64,000 bases of DNA, from assembly GCF_014636175.1 (NCBI RefSeq), contig NZ_BMDW01000001.1, forward strand, positions 124,001-188,000. The letters are read 5' to 3'. Position 1 is the stretch's first letter; each line of letters opens with the position of its first letter. This DNA is from Sphingomonas psychrolutea. Lineage in GTDB: Bacteria > Pseudomonadota > Alphaproteobacteria > Sphingomonadales > Sphingomonadaceae. Below are positions 1-8,331 of the stretch, one piece after another. The position numbers and the translations under genes are program-made. The notes under the pieces were generated by a model. It had not been told where the DNA came from. It saw nothing but the letters and a program-made list of their open reading frames with translations, and did not search any database.

Positions 1-410
1 CGACGCTGCAATCGACCAGCGACGATCGCATCTACGCGCTCGGCGATTGCGCCTCGTGCCTGCTGCCGGGGCGCGACAAGCCGATCCCGCCGCGCGCGCA
101 ATCGGCGCACCAGATGGCGAGTCTGGTGTTCACCAACCTTGTGCGCGCGCAGGCCGGCGAGCCGCTCAAGAATTTCGTCTATCAGGACCACGGGTCGCTC
201 GTGTCGCTCAGCCGCTTTTCGACCGTGGGGAGCCTGATGGGGAACCTCGTCGGCGGGCGGATGCGCGTCGAAGGCTGGATCGCGCGGATGGTGTATATGT
301 CGCTGTACCGCATGCATTTGATCGCGATCCATGGCTGGTGGCGCGGCGTCGCGCTGATCGTGATCGGGCATGTGAACCAGATCGTGCGGCCGAAGCTGAA
401 GCTGCATTGA
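1..410 (+). CDS. NAD(P)/FAD-dependent oxidoreductase, type II NADH dehydrogenase-like (C-terminal part)
   Basis: The reading frame is open from the window edge (frame 3) to the stop at 408-410, so only the C-terminal ~135 residues are seen. They contain IYALGDCA, the second FAD-binding signature of two-dinucleotide-binding oxidoreductases, then PRAQSAHQMAS and a hydrophobic, basic C-terminus (IAIHGWWRGVALIVIGHVNQIV). This tail is typical of NDH-2 enzymes, which pass electrons from NADH to quinone at the inner membrane without pumping protons. The catalytic N-terminus lies outside the window. A related ferredoxin or sulfide:quinone reductase-type enzyme is less likely because of the Y-rich VYMSLYRMHL tail. 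Confidence 0.8.
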   Translation, partial: TLQSTSDDRIYALGDCASCLLPGRDKPIPPRAQSAHQMASLVFTNLVRAQAGEPLKNFVYQDHGSLVSLSRFSTVGSLMGNLVGGRMRVEGWIARMVYMSLYRMHLIAIHGWWRGVALIVIGHVNQIVRPKLKLH

Positions 411-418
411 GCCGCCGT

Positions 419-842
419 CCGTCACCCCAGCGAAGGCTGGGGTCTCAGCGGTCCGACCCACCCTCGTCATGCCAGCGAAGGCTGGCATCTCAGGGTTTTC
501 GCGCTAACATCGCCATATGGCGCGCGGGGGCTGGACTTACATCATGGCGAGCAAGGCTCGCGGTATACTTTACATCGGCGTGACCGCGCATCTCGCTGCG
601 CGGGTTGATCAGCATCGCCGCGATGTCGGCTCTGCCTACTGCCGTCGCTACGGCATTCATACGCTCGTATTGGCGGAATGGCACGACGATATCGAAACTG
701 CGATCGCGCGCGAAAAGGCATTGAAGGCTTGGAAACGAGCCTGGAAAATCCGTTTGATCGAAGAGAGCAATCCCGGGTGGGAAGATTTGTACCACCGGCT
801 TGCCTGACGTCGCTGAGACCCCAGCCTTCGCTGGGGTGACGG
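419..842. repeat. Inverted REP-type repeats flanking the GIY-YIG gene
   Basis: A 32-bp sequence at 419-450 recurs as a perfect inverted copy at 811-842. Each copy is itself a hairpin (ACCCCAGC / GCTGGGGT arms around GAAG). A third copy at 465-493 has the same ends and loop but different stem bases: ACCCC/GGGGT becomes ATGCC/GGCAT, which preserves pairing. The pair brackets exactly one small nuclease gene, so the block looks like a single mobile or formerly mobile unit. No transposase is present. Confidence 0.8.
517..807 (+). CDS. GIY-YIG nuclease family protein (UPF0213-like)
   Basis: The 96-residue protein is a single GIY-YIG catalytic domain. It opens with the WTYIMAS..LYIGV pair of strands that gives the family its name, has an R..QHR segment about ten residues later, and carries the metal-binding Glu in REKALKAWKRAWKIRLIEESNP. 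Its length matches stand-alone family members of about 90-100 residues. Members are presumed single-strand DNA or structure-specific nucleases, but the cellular role of this subgroup is not established. The ATG lies 24 nt past the inner repeat and the gene sits wholly inside an inverted-repeat pair, suggesting a link between the nuclease and the repeats. Confidence 0.88.
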   Translation: MARGGWTYIMASKARGILYIGVTAHLAARVDQHRRDVGSAYCRRYGIHTLVLAEWHDDIETAIAREKALKAWKRAWKIRLIEESNPGWEDLYHRLA

Positions 843-872
843 CTGGGGGTGGACGGGTTCGGCGAAGCACCC

Positions 873-978
873 CGTCGCGGCAAAGCCGCGCCGTCGGTCG
901 GGGCTTTGGCCCCGCCGGCCGGGCTCGCCACGCTGATGGGCGCCCGCGAAATAGCTGCGCTATTTCTTGGGTGCGCTC
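873..978 (+). repeat. Composite hairpin repeat, copy A
   Basis: Ordered modules: hairpin GCGGCAAAGCCGC, linker GCCGTCGGTCG, hairpin GGGGCTTTGGCCCC, linker CGCCGGCCGG, then a terminal hairpin GAAATAGCTGCGCTATTTC at 948-966. The same order recurs at 45.8, 48.3 and (in part) 23.9 kb with different stem bases but the same linkers. The terminal hairpin overlaps the stop codon of the M16 peptidase gene on the opposite strand. Confidence 0.7.
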
Positions 979-3866
979 GCTGGCACCACTTGCAGCGTCC
1001 AATCGCGATCGGGTCGCAGATACTTCGCCGCCGTCTCCTGCAGCTCCGCCGCGGTCATGTTCGAAATGTCGCTGTAGAGCCGCTTCAACGCCTCGATCCG
1101 CGCCGGATCGTACACCGCGCCATCGAGCTGGTTCATCCAGAACTGATTGCCGGTCGATTGCCGCATGATCGATTGCTGCATCGGGCCGATCGTGCGCTTC
1201 AACTCGTCATCGTCGATCGGCTTGGCGACCAGTTCGGCGGCGATCTCGCGCGAGAGTTTGAAGAAGAGCGGAAGGTTCTCGGGTGCGACCTGGCCGATGG
1301 CCAACATCCGCCCGCCGCTCGGCAGGCCGGTCGGCCACGAGCTACTGACATTGGGGCTGTAGCTCGCGCCTGCCTGCGAACGCAGCCGGTCAAACAGCCG
1401 ATCGCTGAAGATCGCCGCAAGCACGTCGAGCCGCCGCGATTCGGTCGCGCCCGCGACACCGCCGCCGGTCGGCCACGCGATCACCGCCGCCGCCTGATTT
1501 TCGGGACCATTATGCGTGAGCACCATCGGTGTCGTATTGTGTGCCGGGAAGCGCACTGGCGGCGGGACGAAGTCGGTCGGCGCGGCGCGCGGCGGGATCG
1601 CGCCCAAGGTCTTTTGCACGGCGGCAATCGCGACATCGGCCTTGATATCGCCGAACACCATCACCTCGACTGGGCCGGTCTTGAGCAGCGGCTCCCACAG
1701 CGCGCGGAACGCGGCGGGCGTGGTCGCTTCGATCGCCTTTAGGCTCGGCGTGCCCCAGCGCGGATCACCATCGTGGAGCAAGCGTTCGAGGTCGCGGCTC
1801 AGCACCCCGGTTGGCGAAGACTCGAACGCGGCATAGCCCGCCAGCGCCGCCACGCGGGTGCGGTTGACGGGAGCGGGATCCCAGCCCGGTGCCGTGATCG
1901 CCGCGCCAATCAGCCGCAACTGATCGGTCAGATCGGCGGGTGAGGTCAGCGCGTTATAAACGAACGCATCGTCGTCGATCCCGAAATCGAGCCCGATCCG
2001 GCGGCCCTGCACCAATGCCTCGATATCGCCTTGCTTCAACGTGCCGATCCCGCCGGCGGTCAGCGTGCCGTCCGCCGCCCAGGCGGCGGTCTCGCGATCG
2101 GCCGGAAGCGCGGTATCGCCGCCACCGAAGCGGACGCGGACATAAACTCGGCTGTCTTCCGACGTGGTTGGGTAGACGAGCACGCGCACGCCGTTGGAGA
2201 GATTATACTCCTGCATGTCGAATTCGCGGATCGGCGTATTCGATACGATGGTCGCGGGCGGGCCGACCTTGGGAAGCTTGGCAAAGGTGACATTGGCTTG
2301 CGTCGTGCGCTTGCCCGCCAAGCCCTTCACATCGGCCTTTAGCGCGGTGGCGAGGCTCGCTTCGATCCCGGCTTCGGCGGCAGGCGTCGAAATCAGCGCG
2401 CGCATCGTCCCCTGAAACACCCGCTTGGTCGAAGCGAGGATCTTGTCGGGGGCGAAGAACCCCTTCTTCTCGGCATCGGCAAAGACTTTCTGGATGACAT
2501 AGGGCGCAGTCGTCGTCTCGCGAATGTCGAGCGCCTGGACCATGTCGTCGGCTTCCTTCGAGCCCGCCTCGGCGCGATAGGTGTCGACCAACGTCTTGAA
2601 CTGCACGCGCTGTTCGGAGAGTTCGCGTTCGATCTCGAGCTTGGTCGGCGCGGAGGCCTGCGCATCGGCGATCACCGCGCGCACGTCGCGCAACGCCGGT
2701 GCCCAGGCGGTGCCGACCGGCAGGATCGAAATCGAGGTGACATTGGCCGAGCGCGACGGATCGTCGAGCCGAACGCCCGCCTGAAGATAGCTGCCGCCGG
2801 TGCGCGCGCGCGTCTCCAGCCGCCGGTTGATCACCGCGAGCGCGACGAAATCGGCGAGGCGCTTTTGGTTGAACAGGATCGTGTCGTCATTGTAGTGCCA
2901 CGGGCGCACGATCGCGAATTGGATCAGCGCCGGAATACTGGGTTCGACCACCGCCTTGGTCGCCGTCTGCTTGGGGTCGGGCTGGCCGAAATCGGGGTCG
3001 GCCGGCGCGGTGCCAACACCCTTCCACGTACCGAAATGGCGCGCGATCATCGTCTCGATCTGTTCGGGCGCGAAGTCGCCGGCGACGATCACCACCGCGC
3101 GTTCGGGGCGGTACCAGCGATCGTGAAACACCCTAACCGTGTCGGCGGTCGCGGCCTCCAATTCCTTGATATGGCCGATCGGCGAGCGATCCGCGAGCGG
3201 CTGCCCGGCGAAAAACGTCGCTTGCACGGCATTGCTCAGCCGTACTTGCGGCCCCGGCGCCTCACGCTGTTCGGCGAGCACGGCGGGCCGCTCGGCATTC
3301 AGCGCGACCGGCGTGATGTTGGGCTTGGCCACCATGCCCGACAGGATCTTCAGGCTCTCGTCGATGCCGGCTTCGGTCGCGCTCGGCAAATCGAGCTTAT
3401 AGACGGTCTGGGTCGGCGTGGTCTGCGCATTGGTGTCCGAGCCGAAGGTCGTCCCCATCCGCTGCCATACGCGCTTGGCCTCGCCATCGGCGACATATTC
3501 GGAGCCGCGGAAGGTGAGATGCTCGATCAGATGCGCATAGCCGCGCTCCGAATCGGCCTCCATCAGCGATCCGACATCCATCCGCACGCGCACCGAAATC
3601 TGGCCCGGCGGTACGCCATTCTTGCGCACGGCATAGCGCACGCCGTTCTTCAGCGTACCGAAATGCCATGCCGGATCGGGGGTGATGTCGCTACCCTTAT
3701 AGAGCCAGGCGCTGCGACTGATGATGGCGGCATCGGCGTCGGTGGTGGCGGCGGGCGTCGGGGTCGCGCGCGGCATCTCGGCATTGGGCACCGCCTGCTG
3801 CGGCGCAGCACCGATGACGAGAAAGGACAGGAGGGCGAGGCGCGTCGTACGCAAGAAGACCGTCAT
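960..3866 (-). CDS. M16 family zinc metallopeptidase (pitrilysin/insulinase-like), two-repeat, secreted
   Basis: The 968-residue protein starts with a signal peptide (MTVFLRTTRLALLSFLVIGAAPQQA). A first M16 domain carries the inverted zinc motif HLIEH (in YAHLIEHLTFRGS) near residue 120, with the usual downstream Glu-containing segment. A second M16-like domain covers the C-terminal half and has no HxxEH, which is normal for these tandem enzymes. Predicted to be a periplasmic or envelope-associated peptidase. The frame is open far upstream to 4547, but that part runs antisense through the Nfu gene; the ATG at 3866 directly precedes the signal peptide and was chosen. The last codons and TAG lie inside a composite hairpin repeat. 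Confidence 0.92.
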   Translation of the reverse strand: MTVFLRTTRLALLSFLVIGAAPQQAVPNAEMPRATPTPAATTDADAAIISRSAWLYKGSDITPDPAWHFGTLKNGVRYAVRKNGVPPGQISVRVRMDVGSLMEADSERGYAHLIEHLTFRGSEYVADGEAKRVWQRMGTTFGSDTNAQTTPTQTVYKLDLPSATEAGIDESLKILSGMVAKPNITPVALNAERPAVLAEQREAPGPQVRLSNAVQATFFAGQPLADRSPIGHIKELEAATADTVRVFHDRWYRPERAVVIVAGDFAPEQIETMIARHFGTWKGVGTAPADPDFGQPDPKQTATKAVVEPSIPALIQFAIVRPWHYNDDTILFNQKRLADFVALAVINRRLETRARTGGSYLQAGVRLDDPSRSANVTSISILPVGTAWAPALRDVRAVIADAQASAPTKLEIERELSEQRVQFKTLVDTYRAEAGSKEADDMVQALDIRETTTAPYVIQKVFADAEKKGFFAPDKILASTKRVFQGTMRALISTPAAEAGIEASLATALKADVKGLAGKRTTQANVTFAKLPKVGPPATIVSNTPIREFDMQEYNLSNGVRVLVYPTTSEDSRVYVRVRFGGGDTALPADRETAAWAADGTLTAGGIGTLKQGDIEALVQGRRIGLDFGIDDDAFVYNALTSPADLTDQLRLIGAAITAPGWDPAPVNRTRVAALAGYAAFESSPTGVLSRDLERLLHDGDPRWGTPSLKAIEATTPAAFRALWEPLLKTGPVEVMVFGDIKADVAIAAVQKTLGAIPPRAAPTDFVPPPVRFPAHNTTPMVLTHNGPENQAAAVIAWPTGGGVAGATESRRLDVLAAIFSDRLFDRLRSQAGASYSPNVSSSWPTGLPSGGRMLAIGQVAPENLPLFFKLSREIAAELVAKPIDDDELKRTIGPMQQSIMRQSTGNQFWMNQLDGAVYDPARIEALKRLYSDISNMTAAELQETAAKYLRPDRDWTLQVVPASAPKK

Positions 3867-3953
3867 GTGCACAACGATAGCGGCGGAAAGCGCCGACCGC
3901 CAGCCGCGACATCGACCCTTGCACTCGCCCGCCTCGCGCGCCACATGCCACGC

Positions 3954-4526
3954 ATGCTGATCGAAACCGAAACGACGCCCAACCCGGCGACCCTGAAATT
4001 CCTCCCCAGCCGTACGGTAATGGAGGCTGGCACGCGCGATTTCGTGACGCCGGAAGAGGCCGAGGCCTCGCCGCTTGCCGAAGCGCTGTTCGGGCTGGGC
4101 GATGTCACCGGTGTATTCTTCGGACGTGATTTCGTCTCGGTCACCGCCGCCTCCGGCGCCGAATGGAGCGACTTGAAACCCGACATTCTCGGCTTGATGG
4201 TCGATCATTTCAGCGCCGGTATGCCCTTGTTCAAGCCGGGCAATGCCGGCGGTATCGCAGTTCCCGCCGACGACGCGTTCAACGATGATCCGGCCGACGC
4301 CGATATCGTCGCGCAGATCAAGGATCTGATCGAGACGCGCATCCGCCCGGCGGTCGCCAATGATGGCGGTGACATCGTCTATCGCGGCTTCGACAAGGGT
4401 AAGGTGTTCCTGGCGATGCAGGGCGCGTGCGCGGGTTGCCCCTCCTCCAGCGCGACGCTGAAGAACGGGATCGAGCAATTGCTCAAATATTATGTCCCCG
4501 AAGTCACCGAAGTGCGAGCCGTTTGA
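3954..4526 (+). CDS. NifU family Fe-S cluster scaffold/carrier (Nfu type)
   Basis: The protein has an Nfu N-terminal domain beginning MLIETETTPNPATLKFLPS, the family's hallmark start, and a C-terminal NifU-like domain with the cluster-binding CxxC in GACAGCPSSS. Nfu proteins carry 4Fe-4S clusters to client enzymes; MiaB, encoded 4 kb downstream, is the kind of client expected. The ATG at 3954 matches where the family begins; an in-frame ATG at 3945 would add MPR and cannot be excluded, as no clear ribosome site precedes either. The gene is divergent from the M16 peptidase, and its stop overlaps the next start by one base. Confidence 0.92.
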   Translation: MLIETETTPNPATLKFLPSRTVMEAGTRDFVTPEEAEASPLAEALFGLGDVTGVFFGRDFVSVTAASGAEWSDLKPDILGLMVDHFSAGMPLFKPGNAGGIAVPADDAFNDDPADADIVAQIKDLIETRIRPAVANDGGDIVYRGFDKGKVFLAMQGACAGCPSSSATLKNGIEQLLKYYVPEVTEVRAV

Positions 4527-5116
4527 TGACCGTGTTACCCGATGCATCGCTCGACCAACTGTTCCGCACCGCGCGGACCTTCAATGGGTATACCGACCAG
4601 GCTGTCGCAGAGAGCGATTTGCACGCGATCTGGGACTTGATGAAATGGGGCCCCACCTCTGCTAACCAGCTGCCCGCGCGACTGATCTGGTGCACGAGCG
4701 ATGCGGCAAAAACGAAGCTTGCCGAATGCTGTTCGGCACAGAATGCACCCAAGGTGCTGAAGGCCCCGGTCAGCGTGATCATCGGCATGGACTGCGATTT
4801 TCACGAGTATCTGCCGCAATTGTTCCCGCACACGAATGCCAAGGCATGGTTCGACGGTAATCCCGACCTGCGCGCGGAATCGGCGATGCGCAATTCGTCA
4901 CTACAAGGCGCGTATTTCATCATGGCGGCGCGCGCGCTCGGACTCGATACCGGGCCAATGTCGGGCTTCGACGCGGCCAAGGTCAACGCTGGCTTCTTTG
5001 CTGAAACGCCCTCGGTCACGGTGAACTTCGTCTCGACGCTTGGGCATGGCGACCCCGCCACGATCTTCGATCGCTCGCCGCGGCCCGATTTCGGCATGTT
5101 CAACAGCGTCGCTTGA
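4526..5116 (+). CDS. Nitroreductase-family malonic semialdehyde reductase (RutE/HadB-like)
   Basis: The 196-residue FMN-binding nitroreductase fold matches the RutE branch: RTFNGYTDQAVAESDLHAIWDLMKWGPTSANQLPARL near the N-terminus (flavin contacts), the NSSLQGAYFIMAARALGLDTGPMSGFD block, and a C-terminus ending in RSPRPDFGMFN. RutE-type enzymes reduce malonic semialdehyde to 3-hydroxypropionate in pyrimidine breakdown. No other rut genes are nearby, so the physiological substrate here is unproven. The ATG overlaps the TGA of the Nfu gene (TGATG), indicating translational coupling. Confidence 0.85.
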   Translation: MTVLPDASLDQLFRTARTFNGYTDQAVAESDLHAIWDLMKWGPTSANQLPARLIWCTSDAAKTKLAECCSAQNAPKVLKAPVSVIIGMDCDFHEYLPQLFPHTNAKAWFDGNPDLRAESAMRNSSLQGAYFIMAARALGLDTGPMSGFDAAKVNAGFFAETPSVTVNFVSTLGHGDPATIFDRSPRPDFGMFNSVA

Positions 5117-5122
5117 TCCGGT

Positions 5123-5761
5123 TTGCGTGACCCCACCTTACGCACGCTGGTCATTGAAACCGCGACCGCTGCCTGTTCGGTCGCGCTGATCGAGCATGGC
5201 GCGGTCATCGCCCGCGCGCATGAGACGGTCGGGCGGGGCCATGCCGAACATCTGATCCCGATGATCGCGGGGCTGCCGGACGGCGGGCGCGCGGCGCATA
5301 TTCTGGTCGATTGCGGGCCGGGCAGCTTTACCGGCATTCGCGTCGGCGTGGCCGCAGCCCGTGGCCTGGCGCTCGGTTGGGGGGCGACGCTCGGTGGCTT
5401 TTCCTCGCTTGCCGCGCTGGCGGCGGGCGCCTTTGCGCGCGAGACAGTTTACGGCCCCCTTGCCGTGCTTTTGGAGGGCGGGCATGGCGAAGTCTTCATG
5501 CAGACCTTCGAAGCGCCTCCTTTGACCGAGACATCCACGCTCGCCTCGCTTGCGCCCGCCGACGCCCGGCTTCGCCTCGGCGGAATGCACGCGGTCGGCG
5601 ACGGCCTGCGCTGGCTCGGATTTGGCGATCCCCGCACCGCGCCGCGGGGCGCCCTGCCCGATGCCGCCGACGCAGTGCTGCTCCCGCCCGCCTTCACGAC
5701 GCTTGAGCCAAAGCCGATTTACGGTCGCGCGCCCGACGCAAAACCAATGGTGGTGGCATGA
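5123..5761 (+). CDS. tsaB: tRNA t6A37 threonylcarbamoyladenosine modification protein TsaB
   Basis: The N-terminal ASKHA fold is recognisable as LVIETATAACSVALI followed by GRGHAEHLIPMI and DCGPGSFTGIRVGVAAARGLALG, the TsaB signature. TsaB is the non-catalytic partner of TsaD in the complex that puts threonylcarbamoyl on A37 of ANN-decoding tRNAs. The start is a TTG at 5123, six bases after the upstream stop; no in-frame ATG exists that keeps the N-terminal strand. The stop overlaps the rimI start (ATGA), a conserved pairing in this lineage. Confidence 0.92.
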   Translation: MRDPTLRTLVIETATAACSVALIEHGAVIARAHETVGRGHAEHLIPMIAGLPDGGRAAHILVDCGPGSFTGIRVGVAAARGLALGWGATLGGFSSLAALAAGAFARETVYGPLAVLLEGGHGEVFMQTFEAPPLTETSTLASLAPADARLRLGGMHAVGDGLRWLGFGDPRTAPRGALPDAADAVLLPPAFTTLEPKPIYGRAPDAKPMVVA

Positions 5762-6231
5762 GCACGATGTTGCGGATTGATCTCCGCAGTGGTGCGGTCG
5801 CCGATCTCGCTGTGATCGACCGCTTGATGCGCGACGCGTTCGAGCCGCGCTTCGGCGAAGCATGGACGCATAATCAAGTACTTGGCCTAATGGCGATGCC
5901 CGGCGTGTGGCTTACGATCGCCGAGATTGGAAGCGAACCGGCCGGTTTCGCTTTGTCGCGCCGCGTGCTCGACGAAGCGGAATTGCTGCTGCTCGCGACC
6001 GCGCCGATGTTTCGCCGCCGCGGGGTTGGCGCAGCCTTGTTACGCTCAGTGATCAGCGATTCCGGAATGCAGGGCGCGCGCACGCTTCATCTCGAAGTGC
6101 GCGATGGCAATGATGCGATCAAACTATACCGCGCGGTCGGTTTCGACAAAGTCGGCGAACGTCGCCATTACTATCGTGGTGTTGACGGCAAGGCTTTCGA
6201 TGCTTTGACCTATCGTCGCGAGATTTCCTGA
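5758..6231 (+). CDS. rimI: Ribosomal protein S18-alanine N-acetyltransferase
   Basis: A 157-residue GNAT acetyltransferase. The acetyl-CoA-binding segment is LLLLATAPMFRRRGVGAALLRSVI, followed by TLHLEVRDGNDAIKLYRAVGFDKVGERRHYYRG, the RimI-specific LEVR..N..A..LY...GF pattern. RimI acetylates the N-terminal alanine of S18. The gene overlaps the end of tsaB by four bases, and the tsaB-rimI neighbourhood is widespread in bacteria, which supports the specific assignment over a generic GNAT. Confidence 0.9.
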   Translation: MSTMLRIDLRSGAVADLAVIDRLMRDAFEPRFGEAWTHNQVLGLMAMPGVWLTIAEIGSEPAGFALSRRVLDEAELLLLATAPMFRRRGVGAALLRSVISDSGMQGARTLHLEVRDGNDAIKLYRAVGFDKVGERRHYYRGVDGKAFDALTYRREIS

Positions 6232-6255
6232 CAGACTTTTGATAGAGGCGATTAC

Positions 6256-6295
6256 GACTTGCATCACTCAGCCTAAAAGATGATAGGCGCAAGTC
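6256..6295. promoter_or_regulatory. Inverted repeat upstream of mucR-like gene
   Basis: GACTTGC (6256-6262) and GCAAGTC (6289-6295) form a perfect 7-bp inverted repeat within the otherwise AT-richer 109-bp gap before the MucR-family gene. Ros/MucR proteins are known to repress their own promoters, so this is a plausible autoregulatory or structured leader site. No footprint evidence is available. Confidence 0.25.
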
Positions 6296-6340
6296 TCGAC
6301 GGTGTGTAATTGCCGTCCGAATTGGAGTGAAAGGATTATT

Positions 6341-6760
6341 ATGGACAGCATGAACGAGCTTCAGGAGACCCTGATCACGCTTACCGCCGATATCGTCGCG
6401 GCTCATGTCAGCAACAACAGCGTCGCGGTTTCGGATCTTCCGATCTTGATCGCCCACGTTCATGGCGCGTTGAGCGGACTTGGTGGCCCGGCCCCGGTCG
6501 AAGTCGTCAAGCAGGAACCAGCGGTTTCGATCCGGTCCTCGATCAAGCCGGACTTCATCGTCTGCCTCGAAGATGGCAAGAAGCTGAAGATGCTCAAGCG
6601 CCATCTGATGACGCATTATCAAATGACTCCCGAGCAATATCGCGCAAAGTGGAACCTGCCCGCGGACTACCCGATGGTTGCACCAAACTATGCCGAACAG
6701 CGTCGTACGCTGGCCAAGAAGATCGGCCTCGGTACCAAGCGTCGCAAAATTGTTCGCTAA
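6341..6760 (+). CDS. MucR/Ros family zinc-finger transcriptional regulator
   Basis: 139 residues ending in the prokaryotic C2H2-type finger [59 protein letters not shown], the MucR/Ros hallmark. As in MucR, the second finger cysteine is replaced (CLED). The N-terminal ~40 residues ([28 protein letters not shown]) form the oligomerisation region. In alphaproteobacteria such proteins globally repress exopolysaccharide, motility and horizontally acquired AT-rich genes. A good ribosome site (GGAGTGAAAGG) precedes the ATG. Confidence 0.92.
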   Translation: MDSMNELQETLITLTADIVAAHVSNNSVAVSDLPILIAHVHGALSGLGGPAPVEVVKQEPAVSIRSSIKPDFIVCLEDGKKLKMLKRHLMTHYQMTPEQYRAKWNLPADYPMVAPNYAEQRRTLAKKIGLGTKRRKIVR

Positions 6761-6772
6761 ATGATCGCTCCT

Positions 6773-6796
6773 GCCCCTTCCCTTCGGGGAGGGGGC
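6773..6796. terminator. Hairpin with UUCG-type loop downstream of mucR-like gene
   Basis: GCCCCTTCCC and GGGAGGGGGC pair around TTCG, giving a ten-pair stem with a very stable tetraloop. It begins 13 bp after the stop. There is no T-run after it, so it may slow RNA decay rather than terminate, or be a solitary REP-type palindrome. Confidence 0.35.
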
Positions 6797-6863
6797 GTTG
6801 GGCCTGCTATTGCGAATGACTCTCCTCTTTCGCAACAAACGTTAAGCGCGTACAGCCTCCGTT

Positions 6864-7286
6864 ATGGCGCGTAAGATCGATCTCGAAGCTCTCTGTGCGG
6901 AAAAAGGCCTGCGCATCACCGATCAGCGCAAGGTGATCGCACGCGTGCTGTCCGATGCCGAGGATCATCCCGACGTCGAGAAGGTCTATGAGCGCGCCTC
7001 GGCGATCGATCCCGGCATCTCGATCGCAACGGTCTATCGCACCGTTCGCTTGTTCGAGGAGGCCGGCATCCTCGACCGCCACGATTTCGGCGATGGCCGA
7101 TCCCGCTACGAGCCCGCGCCCGAGGCGCATCATGACCATCTGATCGACGTCGAGAGCGGCAAGGTGATCGAATTCGTCGATCCCGAGCTCGAACAGCTGC
7201 AAAAGGCCATTGCCGAGCGCCTGGGCTTTCGCCTGGTCGACCACCGGATGGAACTCTACGGCGTAGCGCTCGACCGCAAGAGCTGA
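6864..7286 (+). CDS. Fur family transcriptional regulator
   Basis: 140 residues with the Fur winged helix (GLRITDQRKVIARVL ... ISIATVYRTVRLFEEAGIL) and the metal-binding/dimerisation half (HHDHLIDVESGKVIEF, near residue 90). The two cysteines that usually flank this segment in gamma-proteobacterial Fur (CxxC) are absent, as is common in alphaproteobacterial Fur/Mur. Whether it responds to iron or manganese cannot be decided from sequence. A second, clearly zinc-type Fur paralogue lies at 51525-51983. The gene is followed after 5 bp by the acyltransferase gene. Confidence 0.9.
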   Translation: MARKIDLEALCAEKGLRITDQRKVIARVLSDAEDHPDVEKVYERASAIDPGISIATVYRTVRLFEEAGILDRHDFGDGRSRYEPAPEAHHDHLIDVESGKVIEFVDPELEQLQKAIAERLGFRLVDHRMELYGVALDRKS

Positions 7287-7291
7287 GCGCC

Positions 7292-8122
7292 GTGCCGATC
7301 AGCCCGCAAGCGCGCGCCGCCGCTGCGGCGGGCACGCCCCCGCCGCTCAGCTGGCTTGCTTTCCTGCGGCTGTGGACGCGGATCGTCTTGCTCGCGCTGA
7401 TGCTCGGCATCACCGTGCCGCCGCATTATCTGTGGCGCATCCTGCACATCTCATCCCCCTGGCCACGGTATTATCTCGCCACGGCGGCGCGGATTTGCGG
7501 TGCGCGGGTAAAGGTGAAGGGAACGGCCCTGCGCCGCGACGCCTTCTATATCGCGAACCATGTCAGCTGGATCGATATCCTGGCGATTGCCGGCGCGAGC
7601 GGTACCGCCTTCGTTGCCAAGGCCGAGATCCGCGATGCGCCGGTGGTCGGCTGGCTCGCCACGCTCAACCGCACCGTGTTTGTGGAACGCGAGGACCGTC
7701 TTGGGGTGGCCGAGCAGATCAACCGACTGCGCGATGCGCTGGCCGAGACATGGTCGGTCACGGTCTTTCCCGAGGGGACGACCACCGATGGCCGCTCACT
7801 CTTCCCGTTCAAGACGCCGATGCTCAAAGTGCTCGAACCGCCGCCGCCAGGCGTGCTGGTCCAGCCCGTGCTGCTCGATTATGGCGCAGTCAGCGAGGAG
7901 ATCGCCTGGATCGGCGAAGAATCGGGCAAGGACAATGCAGTACGCCTGCTCGCTCGCCCCGGCACCTTTCGGGTGACGGTAACGTTTCTCGAACCCTTCC
8001 ACCCACGTGACTTTACCGGGCGCAAGGCGATCGCCGCCGAAAGCCGCCGCCGCATCGAAGACGCGCTGGTCGCCGCGATTGGGCGGCCGCTGGTGCCGTT
8101 TACGGGGCATGCGCAGCCTTGA
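7292..8122 (+). CDS. Lysophospholipid acyltransferase family protein (1-acyl-glycerol-3-phosphate acyltransferase-like)
   Basis: The PlsC catalytic box is IANHVSWIDI (HxxxxD) around residue 90, with the second motif VFPEGTTTDG about 65 residues later. An N-terminal hydrophobic helix (LWTRIVLLALMLGITVPP) anchors it to the inner membrane. Such enzymes acylate lysophosphatidate or related lysolipids in membrane lipid synthesis. The start is GTG at 7292, five bases after the fur-like gene. A possible ornithine-lipid (OlsA-type) role is not excluded. Confidence 0.88.
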   Translation: MPISPQARAAAAAGTPPPLSWLAFLRLWTRIVLLALMLGITVPPHYLWRILHISSPWPRYYLATAARICGARVKVKGTALRRDAFYIANHVSWIDILAIAGASGTAFVAKAEIRDAPVVGWLATLNRTVFVEREDRLGVAEQINRLRDALAETWSVTVFPEGTTTDGRSLFPFKTPMLKVLEPPPPGVLVQPVLLDYGAVSEEIAWIGEESGKDNAVRLLARPGTFRVTVTFLEPFHPRDFTGRKAIAAESRRRIEDALVAAIGRPLVPFTGHAQP

Positions 8123-8331
8123 GAGAGCTTTAGGACAAGAGGTTCGCGCGAGTTTCAGTGCGACGCATCGACCAAAGCCACACTTTCCGCGCAGCGGCAT
8201 AGCGTTATCTGCTTTCTGCTTCGCGTCCTTTCCTTCTCTTCGCGCCCTTCGCACGAACCCCTTCTTCCCAAACTGCCGCTCAACAGCGAGAGGGTTCTTT
8301 CCACCGCAACAGCCGCTATAGCGCTTGCATC

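Noticed and set aside
3867..4547. N-terminal extension of the M16 peptidase frame on the minus strand
   Set aside because: It runs antisense through the whole Nfu gene; the signal peptide at 3866 marks the real start.
8123..8331. tRNA or small RNA gene in the gap before miaB
   Set aside because: No cloverleaf, promoter or terminator could be recognised.
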